Assembly (NCBI RefSeq): GCF_003254565.1
Contig: NZ_QJRI01000179.1
Coordinates: forward strand, 62,001 to 126,000
DNA from: Flavobacterium nitrogenifigens
GTDB lineage: Bacteria; Bacteroidota; Bacteroidia; Flavobacteriales; Flavobacteriaceae
DNA: 64,000 nucleotides
Direction of reading: 5' to 3'
Shown: positions 9,701 to 18,897 of the stretch, piece after piece
Layout: each line of letters opens with the position of its first letter
Position numbering within the stretch: the stretch's first letter is position 1
Translations under genes and position numbers: made by a program
Notes under the pieces: generated by a model
Database searches by the model: none
What the model saw: the letters and a program-made list of their open reading frames with translations, nothing else
What the model was told of the DNA's origin: nothing

Positions 9701-9925
9701 TAGTTTTGAATAGAATAAGTTTTTTTTTAAAGAATACTCGAATCTTTTTTGCTTTGAAATGCTGATTTACTGGTTTTTAAGTTAAGTAGTGCTAATTTTG
9801 TTTTTATCAGAAAAAATGTAAAATTTTAACAATAATAAAATTATTTAATAATTAAAACTTGATTGATTTTTTGATATTATATCTAAAAAAATATACAATT
9901 TATTATTATATATCGTATAAAAAGA

Positions 9926-9957
9926 AAAAGTGGCAGAGTATTCTTTCTGCCACTTTT
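9926..9957 (-). terminator. Intrinsic terminator of the CBS-domain gene
   Basis: Perfect 12-bp arms at 9926-9937 and 9946-9957 (AAAAGTGGCAGA and its complement), with an A-rich flank that becomes a U-tract in minus-strand RNA. It lies 27 bases beyond the stop codon of the CBS gene. Confidence 0.85.
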
Positions 9958-9983
9958 AAAAATAAAATTATGTATGATTTTGT

Positions 9984-10403
9984 TTAGACATACTGTTCTA
10001 AGAAGTATTTTAAAACGTCGGTTGTAGTAACAATTCCTTTTAGTTCTCCGTTGTCAACAACTGGAAGAGCGTGAAACTCTTCTTTCACAAAAATTTCAGC
10101 CAAATCTCTTATTATGGTATCAGATGAAACCGTTTTGGGTTTAGAAGTCATAACTTGCGAAATAGTAAGCATTTCTAAAATAGCTTCATCTGCTCCGTCT
10201 TGTCCGTCAAATAATGCACCAAAAGTAAGACGGTTAATATCTGTGCGACTAATAATTCCCACAACCTCTTTACCATTCACAACCGGAATATGGCGAATTG
10301 AGTTGGCTTTTAGTTTTTCAACAACCTTTTTTAGATCGTCATTTTGATTTACTGTAATTACGCTTTTAGTCATTATGTGACTTAGTGGTTCTCTCTTTTT
10401 CAT
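9984..10403 (-). CDS. Tandem CBS-domain protein
   Basis: 139 aa made almost entirely of two CBS motifs (about residues 8-60 and 78-135). The repeats MTKSVITVNQNDDLKKVVE / HIPVVNGKEVVGIISRTD and MTSKPKTVSSDTIIRDLAE / HALPVVDNGELKGIVTTTD show the expected beta-alpha-beta pattern and the Asp used for ribose binding. Stand-alone CBS pairs sense adenine nucleotides (AMP, ATP or c-di-AMP) and control partners; the partner is not identifiable here. It is transcribed alone, with its own terminator and divergent from rbfA. Confidence 0.9.
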   Translation of the reverse strand: MKKREPLSHIMTKSVITVNQNDDLKKVVEKLKANSIRHIPVVNGKEVVGIISRTDINRLTFGALFDGQDGADEAILEMLTISQVMTSKPKTVSSDTIIRDLAEIFVKEEFHALPVVDNGELKGIVTTTDVLKYFLEQYV

Positions 10404-10622
10404 AATTTGATTAGTGTTAGATTTATATCAAATATGAAGCTTATTTCTGAGAAAAATAATGACTTTTATCAGTTCTGGAACCACGGATTAGAATAAATTT
10501 TGAGTGGGAAAAATGGTAAAATAGGTATGTAATTTTATTTAAATTTTGCTTTATGCAAAAACAATACTAAATTCATTCTTTTTAGTTGAGTGCAAATTGT
10601 GAGGATTGAATTTAAAAAGTAG

Positions 10623-10630
10623 TATTTTTG
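10623..10630 (+). promoter_or_regulatory. Candidate -7 element for rbfA
   Basis: TATTTTTG matches the Bacteroidota -7 consensus TAnnTTTG, with a TTG at 10597-10599 (23-base spacer) as a possible -33 element. The -7 box ends only 4 bases before the rbfA ATG at 10635, so transcription would begin close to the start codon and the mRNA could be leaderless. Motif match only. Confidence 0.45.
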
Positions 10631-10634
10631 CAGT

Positions 10635-11027
10635 ATGGAAACAAATAGACAGAAAAAAATAGGCGGTGTTCTTCAGAAAGATCTGGTTGACATTTTGCAA
10701 GGTGAAGTGAGAAAAAACGGAATTACAAACTTGGTAATTTCTGTATCCAAAGTTAGTGTCACTACAGATTTGTCTGTGGCAACAGTATATTTAAGTATTT
10801 TTCCGCAAGAAAAAGCCAAAGAAACATTAGAGGCAATTAAAACTAATACAACATTAATCAAACATGATCTAGCGCAACGTGTTCGTTTGCAATTACGTCG
10901 TGTTCCGAATTTAGTATTTTTCATAGACGATTCATTAGATTATATCGAGAAAATCGACAATGCACTTGCAGGAAAAGAGAACCCGATAGAAAACAGAGAT
11001 CTTTTAGAAAAAAGAAGAAAGTCATAA
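10635..11027 (+). CDS. rbfA: 30S ribosome-binding factor A
   Basis: Assists late 30S subunit maturation by binding near the 5' end of 16S rRNA. The 130-aa product has the single KH-like domain of RbfA: the N-terminal METNRQKKIGGVLQKDLVDI helix, a central VSVTTDLSVATVYLSIFP strand, and the conserved RVRLQLRRVPNLVFFIDDSL near residues 79-98. Length is typical. The next gene, a LolC/E-like permease, begins one base after its stop codon, implying co-transcription. Confidence 0.93.
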   Translation: METNRQKKIGGVLQKDLVDILQGEVRKNGITNLVISVSKVSVTTDLSVATVYLSIFPQEKAKETLEAIKTNTTLIKHDLAQRVRLQLRRVPNLVFFIDDSLDYIEKIDNALAGKENPIENRDLLEKRRKS

Positions 11028-11028
11028 T

Positions 11029-12228
11029 TTGAATTTCCCTTTATACATAGCCAAACGTTATATTTTTAGCAGCAGTAAAAACAATGCTATTAATATCATC
11101 AATCGTATTGCCAGCATGGGAATCATTGTTGGAACGATGGCTTTGTTTGTGGTTTTATCTGTTTTTAGCGGATTAAAGGTTTTCAGCCTTTCGTTTACAA
11201 ACGAAATTGATCCAGATTTAAAATTGACAAGTACCTACGGAAAATCTTTTTTATTTACTCCAGATCAAGAAAATCAGATTAAGAAAATCAATGGGGTTGC
11301 TTCTTACACCAAAATTATAGAAGAGCGTGTGCTGTTTTTATTCAAAGACAAACAGCAAGTCACGTATTTAAAAGGTGTTGACAGTTTATATCCAGTTGTC
11401 AACGATATCAAGAAAAAACTTTTTAATGGTCAATGGTTGAAACCAGATAGTTATCAGGTTGTAATTGGTTATGGGTTAGCTCAAAATTTCTCCATGGGAA
11501 TTCTGGATTTTGAAAACCCTCTTCAGATTTTTGCTCCGAAACCAGGAAAAGGCGGAATCGAAAATCCAGAGGAAGCTTTCAATAAAACAGATGTATTGCC
11601 TGTTGGAATATATTCAATTAGCGAAGATTTAGATTCAAAATATGTATTTGCAGATTTAGGGTTAGTGCAGGAATTGTTAATGTACAAGCACAATCAAATC
11701 TCAGGACTAGAATTTAAATTAAAAGAAAACGCAGACGAAACAGCAATAAAGACTCAGCTTAATACTATTTTTAAAAATAAAATTACTTTAAAAAATAGAG
11801 CGCAGCTGAATGAATCTTTGTATAAAATGCTCAATACCGAAAACATTGCGGTTTATCTGATTTTCACATTAGTTATCATTGTAGCACTTTTTAATTTGAT
11901 TGGCGCATTGATTATGATGATTTTAGAAAAAAAGGGCAATCTTAAAACCCTTTTCAATTTAGGCTCTGACATTGGAGATCTTCGAAAAATATTTTTGTTG
12001 CAAGGAACTTTACTAAGTGTTTTTGGTGGCTTGATCGGACTTGCTTTAGGTATCATTCTCGTGATATTACAGCAGAAATTTGAACTTATCATGATCACGC
12101 CAACTTTGGCCTATCCAGTTGTTTTTACAGTAGAAAATGTTCTAATTGTCATGACGACAATTATTTCTTTAGGATTTGTTGCGTCGTTAATTGCAAGTAG
12201 CCGAGTTAGCAAAAAATTGCTGGATTAA
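11029..12228 (+). CDS. LolC/LolE-type ABC transporter permease (FtsX family)
   Basis: 399 aa with the MacB/FtsX permease layout: one N-terminal membrane helix (about 20-45, MGIIVGTMALFVVLSVFSGL), a large periplasmic domain (about 50-270) and three C-terminal helices (about 275-390). Such permeases work with an ATPase (LolD) to extract lipoproteins from the inner membrane. No ATPase is adjacent, which is common when lolD is elsewhere. The start chosen is TTG at 11029, one base after the rbfA stop; it is supported by the family N-terminus NFPLYIAKRYIFS, and no in-frame ATG precedes that segment. Confidence 0.87.
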   Translation: MNFPLYIAKRYIFSSSKNNAINIINRIASMGIIVGTMALFVVLSVFSGLKVFSLSFTNEIDPDLKLTSTYGKSFLFTPDQENQIKKINGVASYTKIIEERVLFLFKDKQQVTYLKGVDSLYPVVNDIKKKLFNGQWLKPDSYQVVIGYGLAQNFSMGILDFENPLQIFAPKPGKGGIENPEEAFNKTDVLPVGIYSISEDLDSKYVFADLGLVQELLMYKHNQISGLEFKLKENADETAIKTQLNTIFKNKITLKNRAQLNESLYKMLNTENIAVYLIFTLVIIVALFNLIGALIMMILEKKGNLKTLFNLGSDIGDLRKIFLLQGTLLSVFGGLIGLALGIILVILQQKFELIMITPTLAYPVVFTVENVLIVMTTIISLGFVASLIASSRVSKKLLD

Positions 12229-12399
12229 TTTCTTCTTTAGAAATATTACTTATATTTACTCCCTTGAAAATCTACAGCATATGATTGTTTCTGCTTAATC
12301 CTATTTTATTTTTTTAGAATAATTAGGATACTTACGTTTACTTTTTTAGTTCAGATTAAGATACATCTGGACCAATTTTATCATTTATCCTAAAATATC

Positions 12400-13827
12400 A
12401 TGACAGAAACATCTATAAAGAAAAGCTTCTTTTCTAAAATTTTTACCACTTTGAAACAAGCTTTAAAAGGCGACGAATCTTTTGACTATACTTCTGGAAG
12501 TATCAAAAAAGCTGTAATTCTATTGGCCATTCCGATGGTTTTAGAAATGATGATGGAATCGGTTTTTGCATTAGTCGATTTGTATTTCGTTGGACATTTA
12601 GAACACAGCAGTTTTGCCATTCAGACCGTTGGTTTAACCGAATCGGTATTGACTGTAATTTATTCTCTCGCCATCGGAATGAGTATGGCGGCAACCGCGG
12701 TTGTGGCACGAAGAATTGGAGAAAAAGATCCAGTGGCTGCAGCCAAAGCTGGAATGCAAGCCATTATAATTGCATTTGCAGTTAATAGTGTATTGAGCAT
12801 TTTCGGAATTATTTATGCAAAAGATATTTTGATTTTAATGGGTTCTTCTGTAGAATCAGCCGAACATGGTTTCCGATTTACTCAAATTATGATTGGCTCT
12901 AGTTTATGCATTATGCTTTTGTTCTTAATAAACGGAATTTTCCGCGGAGCAGGAAATGCAGCCATCGCTATGAAAAGTCTTTGGATTGCAAACATTTGTA
13001 ACATTATTTTATGTCCTGTTCTAATTAATGGTTTTGGACCAATTCCCGCTTTTGGATTAGTCGGAGCTGCTTTGGCAACGACTATCGGAAGAAGTATTGG
13101 AGTTATTTATCAAGTATATCATTTATTCTTTGGAAACGGAGTTCTAAAAATTAAAATACCCTATTTCGTTCCAGATTTTACTCAAATAAAAGCTTTAGTA
13201 AAAATCGCAGCGCCAGGAATTTTGCAATTTGTAATTGCTTCATGCAGTTGGATTTTCTTGGCACAATTAGTAGCTACAACAGGCGGTGATCACGGTTCTG
13301 CAGGTTATCAAACGGCATTGAGAATTATGATGTTTTTCATACTTCCAGCTTGGGGATTAAGTAATGCCGCCGCGACTTTGGTTGGTCAGAATTTAGGAGC
13401 CAAACAAATTGAGCGTGCCGAAAAATCGGTTTATACGACAGCCAGATATAATGTGATTTTCATGGCTTCGATTATGGTTATTACATTAGTTTTTGGACAA
13501 TACATTATTTCGTTTTTCACGAATGATCTGCAGGTTAAAACCATTGCAATTGAGGCATTGCAAATTATGAGTATCGGATTTATTTTCTACGGAATCGGAA
13601 TGGTTTTAATCAATACTTTCAATGGAGCAGGAGATACTTGGACACCAACAGGAATTAACTTCTTCGGATTTTGGTTGTTTCAAATTCCGCTTGCCTTTGT
13701 TTTGGCCAAGCATTTTAATCTGGGACCAACCGGAGTTTTTATTGCGATTCCTGTTGCTGAAACTGCAATCACTTTAACGGGGATCTTTTTTTATAAAAGA
13801 GGAAAGTGGAAGAGAGTTCAGGTTTAA
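12400..13827 (+). CDS. MATE-family multidrug/sodium antiporter
   Basis: 475 aa, about 12 membrane helices in two homologous MatE halves (roughly 35-195 and 255-415). Each half opens with the family pattern (AIPMVLEMMMESVFALVDLYFVGHL in halves; later AAPGILQFVIASCSWIFLA). MATE proteins export cationic drugs and dyes using a Na+ or H+ gradient across the inner membrane. It has its own 171-base upstream region and no repressor gene beside it. Substrate unknown. Confidence 0.93.
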   Translation: MTETSIKKSFFSKIFTTLKQALKGDESFDYTSGSIKKAVILLAIPMVLEMMMESVFALVDLYFVGHLEHSSFAIQTVGLTESVLTVIYSLAIGMSMAATAVVARRIGEKDPVAAAKAGMQAIIIAFAVNSVLSIFGIIYAKDILILMGSSVESAEHGFRFTQIMIGSSLCIMLLFLINGIFRGAGNAAIAMKSLWIANICNIILCPVLINGFGPIPAFGLVGAALATTIGRSIGVIYQVYHLFFGNGVLKIKIPYFVPDFTQIKALVKIAAPGILQFVIASCSWIFLAQLVATTGGDHGSAGYQTALRIMMFFILPAWGLSNAAATLVGQNLGAKQIERAEKSVYTTARYNVIFMASIMVITLVFGQYIISFFTNDLQVKTIAIEALQIMSIGFIFYGIGMVLINTFNGAGDTWTPTGINFFGFWLFQIPLAFVLAKHFNLGPTGVFIAIPVAETAITLTGIFFYKRGKWKRVQV

Positions 13828-13874
13828 AATAATTTGAACAATAATATTAAATTTTATTTGTAAGAAAATTGCAT

Positions 13875-13882
13875 TAAATTTG
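13875..13882 (+). promoter_or_regulatory. Candidate -7 element for the 180-aa/72-aa cassette
   Basis: TAAATTTG fits TAnnTTTG and lies 34 bases before the ATG at 13917. The nearest upstream TTG (13858-13860) gives a 14-base spacer, shorter than typical. Motif match only. Confidence 0.35.
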
Positions 13883-13916
13883 TTCTTTTGTATTTGATCA
13901 AATTAGATATTTTTTT

Positions 13917-14459
13917 ATGATTAAAATTAACTTAGAAGATACCTTTGAAGCTATTTATGTAAGTCCCAATTTTGACCAATATATTTTTGAATCTGTATTA
14001 AAGGATAGCACAATAACTCAACTTAAAGTTAAGTTTACAAATATTGCAGAATCCTTACTGCCGAATGTTTACAATTTGGCTTTTGGTCCATTTGATTCAA
14101 ATGGAAAAATAAATGATTCTGTAAATCTAAAACATAAGGATAGTAATAAAGTGTTTTCAACAATCATTTTGTTTTCTATTACTTTTTTAAAAAACAATCC
14201 TCATATCTCAATTGGGATAGATGGTTCAGATGATTTACGAGCAAATCTATATCACAGAATGTTTAGATATAATTATAAAAATTTGAAAGACTTTTTGGTA
14301 ATTATCGGAGTAGATTGGTATGTTCGATTGCTTCGTAATGGAACAATTGAATTAGATAATAATGGATTGGCATTTTTTAAGCCAAAACCAGAACCTTTTG
14401 ATTTTCAAAGAAAAACGAATGATCTTTATAGATATTATATGTTTAATTTAAATCAATAA
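13917..14459 (+). CDS. Uncharacterised protein, DUF6934-like
   Basis: A 180-aa soluble protein with no signal peptide or membrane helix. The pattern VYNLAFGPFDSNGKINDSVN, then a KVFSTIILFSITFL helix, then GIDGSDDLRANLYHRMFRYN resembles, from memory, the Bacteroidota DUF6934 family, whose members share a YNLAFGD motif and a GS..RTRLYR-like motif. Function is unknown. It forms a two-gene cassette with a 72-aa gene 16 bases downstream, with one candidate promoter before and one terminator after. The coding sequence looks more AT-rich than its neighbours, which could mean recent gain. The small-partner layout resembles toxin-antitoxin or similar two-component cassettes, but nothing here proves that. 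Confidence 0.7.
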   Translation: MIKINLEDTFEAIYVSPNFDQYIFESVLKDSTITQLKVKFTNIAESLLPNVYNLAFGPFDSNGKINDSVNLKHKDSNKVFSTIILFSITFLKNNPHISIGIDGSDDLRANLYHRMFRYNYKNLKDFLVIIGVDWYVRLLRNGTIELDNNGLAFFKPKPEPFDFQRKTNDLYRYYMFNLNQ

Positions 14460-14475
14460 TGTTTAAATTTGTTTT

Positions 14476-14694
14476 ATGAAAGATTCTATTCAAAATAAGA
14501 TTAATAAAATTCAGGAAATTGCTTTAGCTTCTGCTTCTGAGAAGAATATTAAAGTAAGCAGAGATTCTAAAGAATCAACTAATATTGATAATTTGACTAA
14601 ATCAATTCGAAATAAAAAAGAAGCAGAATTATTTTTTTCAGAGTTAAAATCAGCTATAGATTTGGCTAAAAAAAATGCTGCAACAAATGTTTAA
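14476..14694 (+). CDS. Small helical partner of the DUF6934-like protein
   Basis: 72 aa, highly charged and predicted almost entirely alpha-helical (MKDSIQNKINKIQEIALASA at the start; RNKKEAELFFSELKSAIDLA later), with no recognised domain. It begins 16 bases after the stop of the 180-aa gene and is closed by a strong terminator, so the pair is one transcription unit. A short helical protein next to a larger unknown could be an antitoxin-like or chaperone-like partner; this is inference from layout. Confidence 0.62.
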   Translation: MKDSIQNKINKIQEIALASASEKNIKVSRDSKESTNIDNLTKSIRNKKEAELFFSELKSAIDLAKKNAATNV

Positions 14695-14725
14695 AATAAT
14701 TTTAGACTACAATATATAAAAAAAG

Positions 14726-14749
14726 AGCCCTTCAAAAATTTGAAGGGCT
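14726..14749. terminator. Intrinsic terminator between the 72-aa gene and dusB
   Basis: 9-bp perfect stem AGCCCTTCA / TGAAGGGCT (14726-14734 with 14741-14749), with an A tract before and a T tract after. It can serve the + cassette and the convergent dusB gene. Confidence 0.88.
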
Positions 14750-14796
14750 TTTTCAATTCCTTTGTGAAGTTTCAAAACCTTGACAAAGATTATATT

Positions 14797-15789
14797 TTAA
14801 ACAAACTCATATCCAGCATAAACCTCTTCGATTTCTTTCATGATAGCAAATAAATCTTCAGGAGCATCAGTTGTAACTAATTTTTGTTTGAATTCTTTAA
14901 ACGAATGAATTCCTTTAAAATAGTTAGTGTAATGACGACGCATTTCTACAATTCCTAAACGTTCACCTTTCCAATCCATTGACCATTGCAAATGATTTCT
15001 AGCCGCTTCAACACGATCAATAACCGTTGGAGCAGGTAAGTGCTCGCCTGTTTTGAAATAGTGCTTGATTTCGTTAAAAATCCATGGATAACCAATAGCG
15101 GCACGGCCAATCATGATACCGTCAATTCCGTATTCGTTTTTATATTTTAATGCTTTTTCTGGACTGTCGATATCGCCATTTCCGAAAATAGGCATTGTAA
15201 TTCTTGGGTTATTTTTTACACGCGCAATATGCGACCAGTCAGAATGGCCTTTGTACATTTGAGCACGAGTTCTAGCGTGGATTGTTAAAGCTTGAACTCC
15301 AATATCCTGCAGTCTTTCTGCGACTTCATCAATATTAATTGAGTTATCATCCCAGCCTAAACGTGTTTTTACCGTAACAGGTAAATCAGTTCCTTTGATA
15401 ACCGCTTTCGTTAAACGTACCATCAAATCAACGTCTTTTAAAACTCCTGCTCCAGCACCACGGCAAACGACTTTTTTTACCGGACATCCAAAATTGATAT
15501 CCACTAAATCAGGTTTTACAGTAGAAACAATTTTAGACGACATTTCCATCGCTTCTTCATCACCACCAAAAATCTGAATTCCAACAGGACGTTCGTAATC
15601 AAAAATATCCAGCTTCATGCGGCTTTTTATAGCGTCACGAATTAATCCTTCCGATGAAATAAATTCAGAATACATTAAGTCAGCTCCGTGCGTTTTGCAT
15701 AATCTGCGAAACGGCGGATCGCTAACATCTTCCATCGGTGCTAGTAATAAAGGAAATTCGGGTAATTCTATGTTGCCAATCTTGACCAT
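14797..15789 (-). CDS. dusB: tRNA-dihydrouridine synthase B
   Basis: FMN enzyme that reduces uridine to dihydrouridine in tRNA D-loops. From the chosen ATG (MVKIGNIELPEF) it is about 330 aa. It shows PLLLAPMEDVSDPPFR (FMN-binding start), DINFGCPVKKVVCRGAGAG with the catalytic Cys, KTRLGWDD, HARTRAQMYKG and GNGDIDSPEKA: a TIM barrel with a helical C-terminus. The frame stays open 102 bases further upstream, but that extension runs into an inverted repeat and is not conserved in type, so ATG at 15789 is preferred. It is the last gene of the long minus-strand run and is probably a housekeeping neighbour of the pigment genes, not part of their pathway. Confidence 0.93.
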   Translation of the reverse strand: MVKIGNIELPEFPLLLAPMEDVSDPPFRRLCKTHGADLMYSEFISSEGLIRDAIKSRMKLDIFDYERPVGIQIFGGDEEAMEMSSKIVSTVKPDLVDINFGCPVKKVVCRGAGAGVLKDVDLMVRLTKAVIKGTDLPVTVKTRLGWDDNSINIDEVAERLQDIGVQALTIHARTRAQMYKGHSDWSHIARVKNNPRITMPIFGNGDIDSPEKALKYKNEYGIDGIMIGRAAIGYPWIFNEIKHYFKTGEHLPAPTVIDRVEAARNHLQWSMDWKGERLGIVEMRRHYTNYFKGIHSFKEFKQKLVTTDAPEDLFAIMKEIEEVYAGYEFV

Positions 15790-15841
15790 CTTCGTAATTT
15801 TTTGCAAAATTACAACATTTAGTTCAATTTGCACCAAATTG

Positions 15842-15934
15842 AGGTTCAAAGGTTCAGAGGAGCAAAGGTTCAAAGGCTTTTTATCAGGCAATTACAGAAA
15901 CCTTTGTGCCTTTGTACCTTTGCCACTTTGTACC
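15842..15934. repeat. Imperfect inverted repeat, AGGTTCAAAGG family
   Basis: The left arm (15842-15876) repeats the unit AGGTTCAAAGG with small changes. The right arm (15901-15934) is its near complement (CCTTTGTGCC / CCTTTGCCAC units). The pair can form a long imperfect hairpin between dusB and the ligase gene. Non-coding. Confidence 0.75.
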
Positions 15935-15939
15935 TAATA

Positions 15940-17229
15940 CTAAGATCTATAATCAAAAAATCGAATTGGTTTTCGGCTCATTGGATTAAAAACCAACGGA
16001 TTCAAAACTTCTTTTGAAGCAAATTCTATTTTTGGAGTCACTCTTAATTTGGCTCTAAAGTGATCTTTTATTTCTTGTAAAAATTCTGGAGTTTGATTTT
16101 TTACGGCAATTTTAATCAAGATTTCATCTGTCCCTAAATCGTTTGTAGAAATTTCGATCAAATGATTTTCGATATTATCAAAACTGCTCAAAACATCGTT
16201 CATCGCTGGCGGATAAAGCGTTGTGCCTTTATATTTGATCATTTGTTTTTTACGGCCAACAACTGGGCCAACACGCAGGGTGTTTCTTCCGCAAGCGCAA
16301 GGCTCGTCGTGAAACTGAACCATATCTCCAGTTTTGAAACGAAGCAAAGGCATCGCCTCAATTCCTAAAGTGGTAAAAGTAAGTTCTCCAGTTTCACCAT
16401 TTTTTACAGGCTGATTATTTTCGTCTAAAACTTCTACAATGATCAATTCTGGATGATGATGTCCACCTTTTCCGTGTTCACATTCTGTAAATGCGGTGCT
16501 CATTTCGGTAGAAGCATAAGTCGAAAACAACTTAATATTCCATTTATCCGTAATTTTTTTCGATAGAATATTCATGGAGAAATCCTGTTCTCTCAAAGAT
16601 TCTCCAATACAAATGGCACCTTTTATACTCGAATTATTGTAATCGATTCCGTGTATTTCGGCATATTCAATTAATTTCAAAAGGAAAGAAGGAACCGTAA
16701 TTAAATAACTCGGATTGTATTTTAAAATAGAATCCCATTGCATTTCTGGAATTCCTGCACCAACACGAATTACACCAACTTTCAATTTTCGAAGACCAAG
16801 AAAATAGGCAAGACCTGCCATAAATTTTCTATCGATTGTGGTCATCAATTGTACAACGTCTCCTTCTGCAATTCCTGCGCAAGCAAATGAAATCGCTTCA
16901 TTATAAGCTAAACGATCTAAGTCAGAATCGGTTAAACCAAAAGTTACAGGATCGCCTAAAGTCCCTGAAGTAGAAGCATAATCAATAATTTTATGTTGCG
17001 GAACACATAAAAAATCATCGTTATATTGCTGTAAATCTTCTTTGGTTGTAACAGGTAAATGTTGTAAATCTTCCAGCGTTTTTACTTTAGAAATATCAAT
17101 ATTCTGTCCTGCAAAAAGTCTTTTATAAAAAGGAGAATTCTCACTGATATAAGCTAAAAGCTCGGCTAATTTTTTTTCTTGAAAAATTTTAATCTCTTCT
17201 AAAGAATCTTTCTCTATTGCTGGAATCAT
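15940..17229 (-). CDS. Phenylacetate-CoA ligase-like adenylating enzyme of the pigment cluster
   Basis: 429 aa of the ANL superfamily, PaaK-like branch. The P-loop is STSGTLGDP (about residues 86-94). Downstream are FSTYASTEMSTAF (adenine-binding region), a LLRFKTGDMVQF segment with the ribose-binding Asp, and a C-terminal YKGTTLYPPAM hinge. The Cys pair CACGRNT resembles the zinc site of PaaK relatives. In aryl-polyene systems an AMP-ligase loads the aryl starter onto an ACP. With TAL in the same cluster, 4-coumarate is the likely substrate (inference). The start overlaps the stop of the preceding C45-like gene (ATGA), implying translational coupling. Confidence 0.86.
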   Translation of the reverse strand: MIPAIEKDSLEEIKIFQEKKLAELLAYISENSPFYKRLFAGQNIDISKVKTLEDLQHLPVTTKEDLQQYNDDFLCVPQHKIIDYASTSGTLGDPVTFGLTDSDLDRLAYNEAISFACAGIAEGDVVQLMTTIDRKFMAGLAYFLGLRKLKVGVIRVGAGIPEMQWDSILKYNPSYLITVPSFLLKLIEYAEIHGIDYNNSSIKGAICIGESLREQDFSMNILSKKITDKWNIKLFSTYASTEMSTAFTECEHGKGGHHHPELIIVEVLDENNQPVKNGETGELTFTTLGIEAMPLLRFKTGDMVQFHDEPCACGRNTLRVGPVVGRKKQMIKYKGTTLYPPAMNDVLSSFDNIENHLIEISTNDLGTDEILIKIAVKNQTPEFLQEIKDHFRAKLRVTPKIEFASKEVLNPLVFNPMSRKPIRFFDYRS

Positions 17230-18890
17230 TGTAATTTTCTTTTGACTTTTTTTAAATATTTTTCAATCTCTTCTTTTTGAGGAACTGTAGTGATTTCGTG
17301 AGTTAAAGCTTTTTCAAAATTAAGCTTTGCCTGAAGAAATTCTTTTTTTTGGTAAAAGTACAATCCTGTCTTATAATACACAACCCAATAATCAGGGTTT
17401 AGCGCTTGATAATGTTGAAGAAATTCTGAAGAAACAGTTTCTTTCTTTTTTAAAATAGAATCTATCTTATGATCTTCAATTTTGAAATTTTTAAAATTCT
17501 GAAAAGTGGCAGTTTCTAAGAAGGGATCTTTGGCAATATTCAGATTTTCTTTTTGAAAAGATTTTGTTGCATTGTGATTTTTACCAAAAATGGCATTTAA
17601 ATCATAACAGACAAATTCACCCAATTGAAACGGATTTGCCGAAACCCAAACTAATTTTTCTTTTGGTTTAAAGATAATTCCATGATGCGCCAGCAATTGA
17701 TTGAGCGCTTTCTCGTTTCCATATCCTAGAGAAATATCTTTTAAACCTTCTTTGTTTCGAAGAATTTCCGAAGCAATTTCAGGATTTACTTTTGGATTTT
17801 CAGATAGCAATTCTTGCATTCTTTCGTAACGGTATTCTGAATGGCTGTTGGCAATTTGTTCTAGATTTCTTTTATCGGTTGCAAATGCTTCACCTTGAAA
17901 ATGATTGGAGCAAATTAATTGATTACTGTTTGAAACATCATAAACATCCATTTTATTTGGCGAAACTTCAATTAAAATGGCTTTATTATCATTTGCACTT
18001 CCAACCATAATCGATTCAGAAACAAAGACTTTTCTTTTTTTTGCAATGGCAACAGCTTCTTCTAAATTTTTGGCGTGCTGTAAAATTTCGCGAGTCAAAA
18101 TCGAAATTGGAGTTTTCGCGCTAAGCGGAATTTTAGATTTTGATGCATTTATCGTTACAGTCAATCCTTCATAATTCATTCCAGAAACGGCTCCGATCAT
18201 TCCGGGCCAAGTTAGCATCATAAACGGATATCCTTCTTTTGGTTTGATAAAGGCTACGATTTTATTTTCCGCGAAAGCATCATTTACATAAAAATCAAAA
18301 TTTCGAGCTAGAATTAAATTCCCATCTTCTGACTTTTCATTCCAAGCCGCAAAAGAAGAACAGCCAACCAAAGCTAAATCCTGTAAAGCGTGTCCAATAT
18401 CATGTGCAGCATGTAGATATAGACCACGCTGATATTGCGGCGCGATATTATCAAAGTCGTTCGAAGTATATTGCGAAACGCCATAAATTTCGGTTTGATA
18501 CTCGTCGGGAACATTTAGATACAATTTTCGATTGTACCATTTCAGAAACTGACGAAGCATTTTCTGCTGGAATTTTGACGGAATTAAATCGGTAATTTTT
18601 GAGAAAAAAATGCGTTGCTGTTGGTGTAAAAGTGAATCGGTCAAAGCACCAGTCGAAAGACCTATTTCGAGAGGATCGCCTTCAACATACAATTCCCAAA
18701 GGCCTTGTTTATTTTTTAAAAGCGAATTTTTTCCAGAAATAAAAATACTATCAGATAATTTGGTAACTGCAGGTTTTGCATTATTTAAACCTGTAAGGTC
18801 TGGCGTGTGTTTTTTTGATTTTGAAGTACCGCAAGAAACCATCAAACTTAAAAAACCGATGAGGAAAATATAAAGAATTCGGTTTTTCAT
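17226..18890 (-). CDS. C45-family Ntn-hydrolase/acyltransferase lipoprotein
   Basis: 554 aa with a lipoprotein signal (LMVSC, Cys20). The central domain resembles acyl-CoA:6-aminopenicillanate acyltransferase (peptidase C45): the presumed autoprocessing nucleophile is Cys177 in LVGCSSFAAWN, followed by LILARNFDFYV and the core GMIGAVSGMNYEGLTVTIN. A C-terminal segment (about 485-550) looks TPR-like. C45 enzymes cleave or form amide or ester bonds by acyl transfer, so it could help form or process the polyene ester, or act on envelope lipids; neither is shown. It starts 7 bases after the FAD oxidoreductase gene, and its stop overlaps the ligase start. Confidence 0.8.
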   Translation of the reverse strand: MKNRILYIFLIGFLSLMVSCGTSKSKKHTPDLTGLNNAKPAVTKLSDSIFISGKNSLLKNKQGLWELYVEGDPLEIGLSTGALTDSLLHQQQRIFFSKITDLIPSKFQQKMLRQFLKWYNRKLYLNVPDEYQTEIYGVSQYTSNDFDNIAPQYQRGLYLHAAHDIGHALQDLALVGCSSFAAWNEKSEDGNLILARNFDFYVNDAFAENKIVAFIKPKEGYPFMMLTWPGMIGAVSGMNYEGLTVTINASKSKIPLSAKTPISILTREILQHAKNLEEAVAIAKKRKVFVSESIMVGSANDNKAILIEVSPNKMDVYDVSNSNQLICSNHFQGEAFATDKRNLEQIANSHSEYRYERMQELLSENPKVNPEIASEILRNKEGLKDISLGYGNEKALNQLLAHHGIIFKPKEKLVWVSANPFQLGEFVCYDLNAIFGKNHNATKSFQKENLNIAKDPFLETATFQNFKNFKIEDHKIDSILKKKETVSSEFLQHYQALNPDYWVVYYKTGLYFYQKKEFLQAKLNFEKALTHEITTVPQKEEIEKYLKKVKRKLQ

Positions 18891-18897
18891 AATGAGA

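Noticed and set aside
15790..15891. N-terminal extension of dusB
   Set aside because: The extra residues come from the AGGTTCAAAGG inverted repeat and precede the family's normal start.
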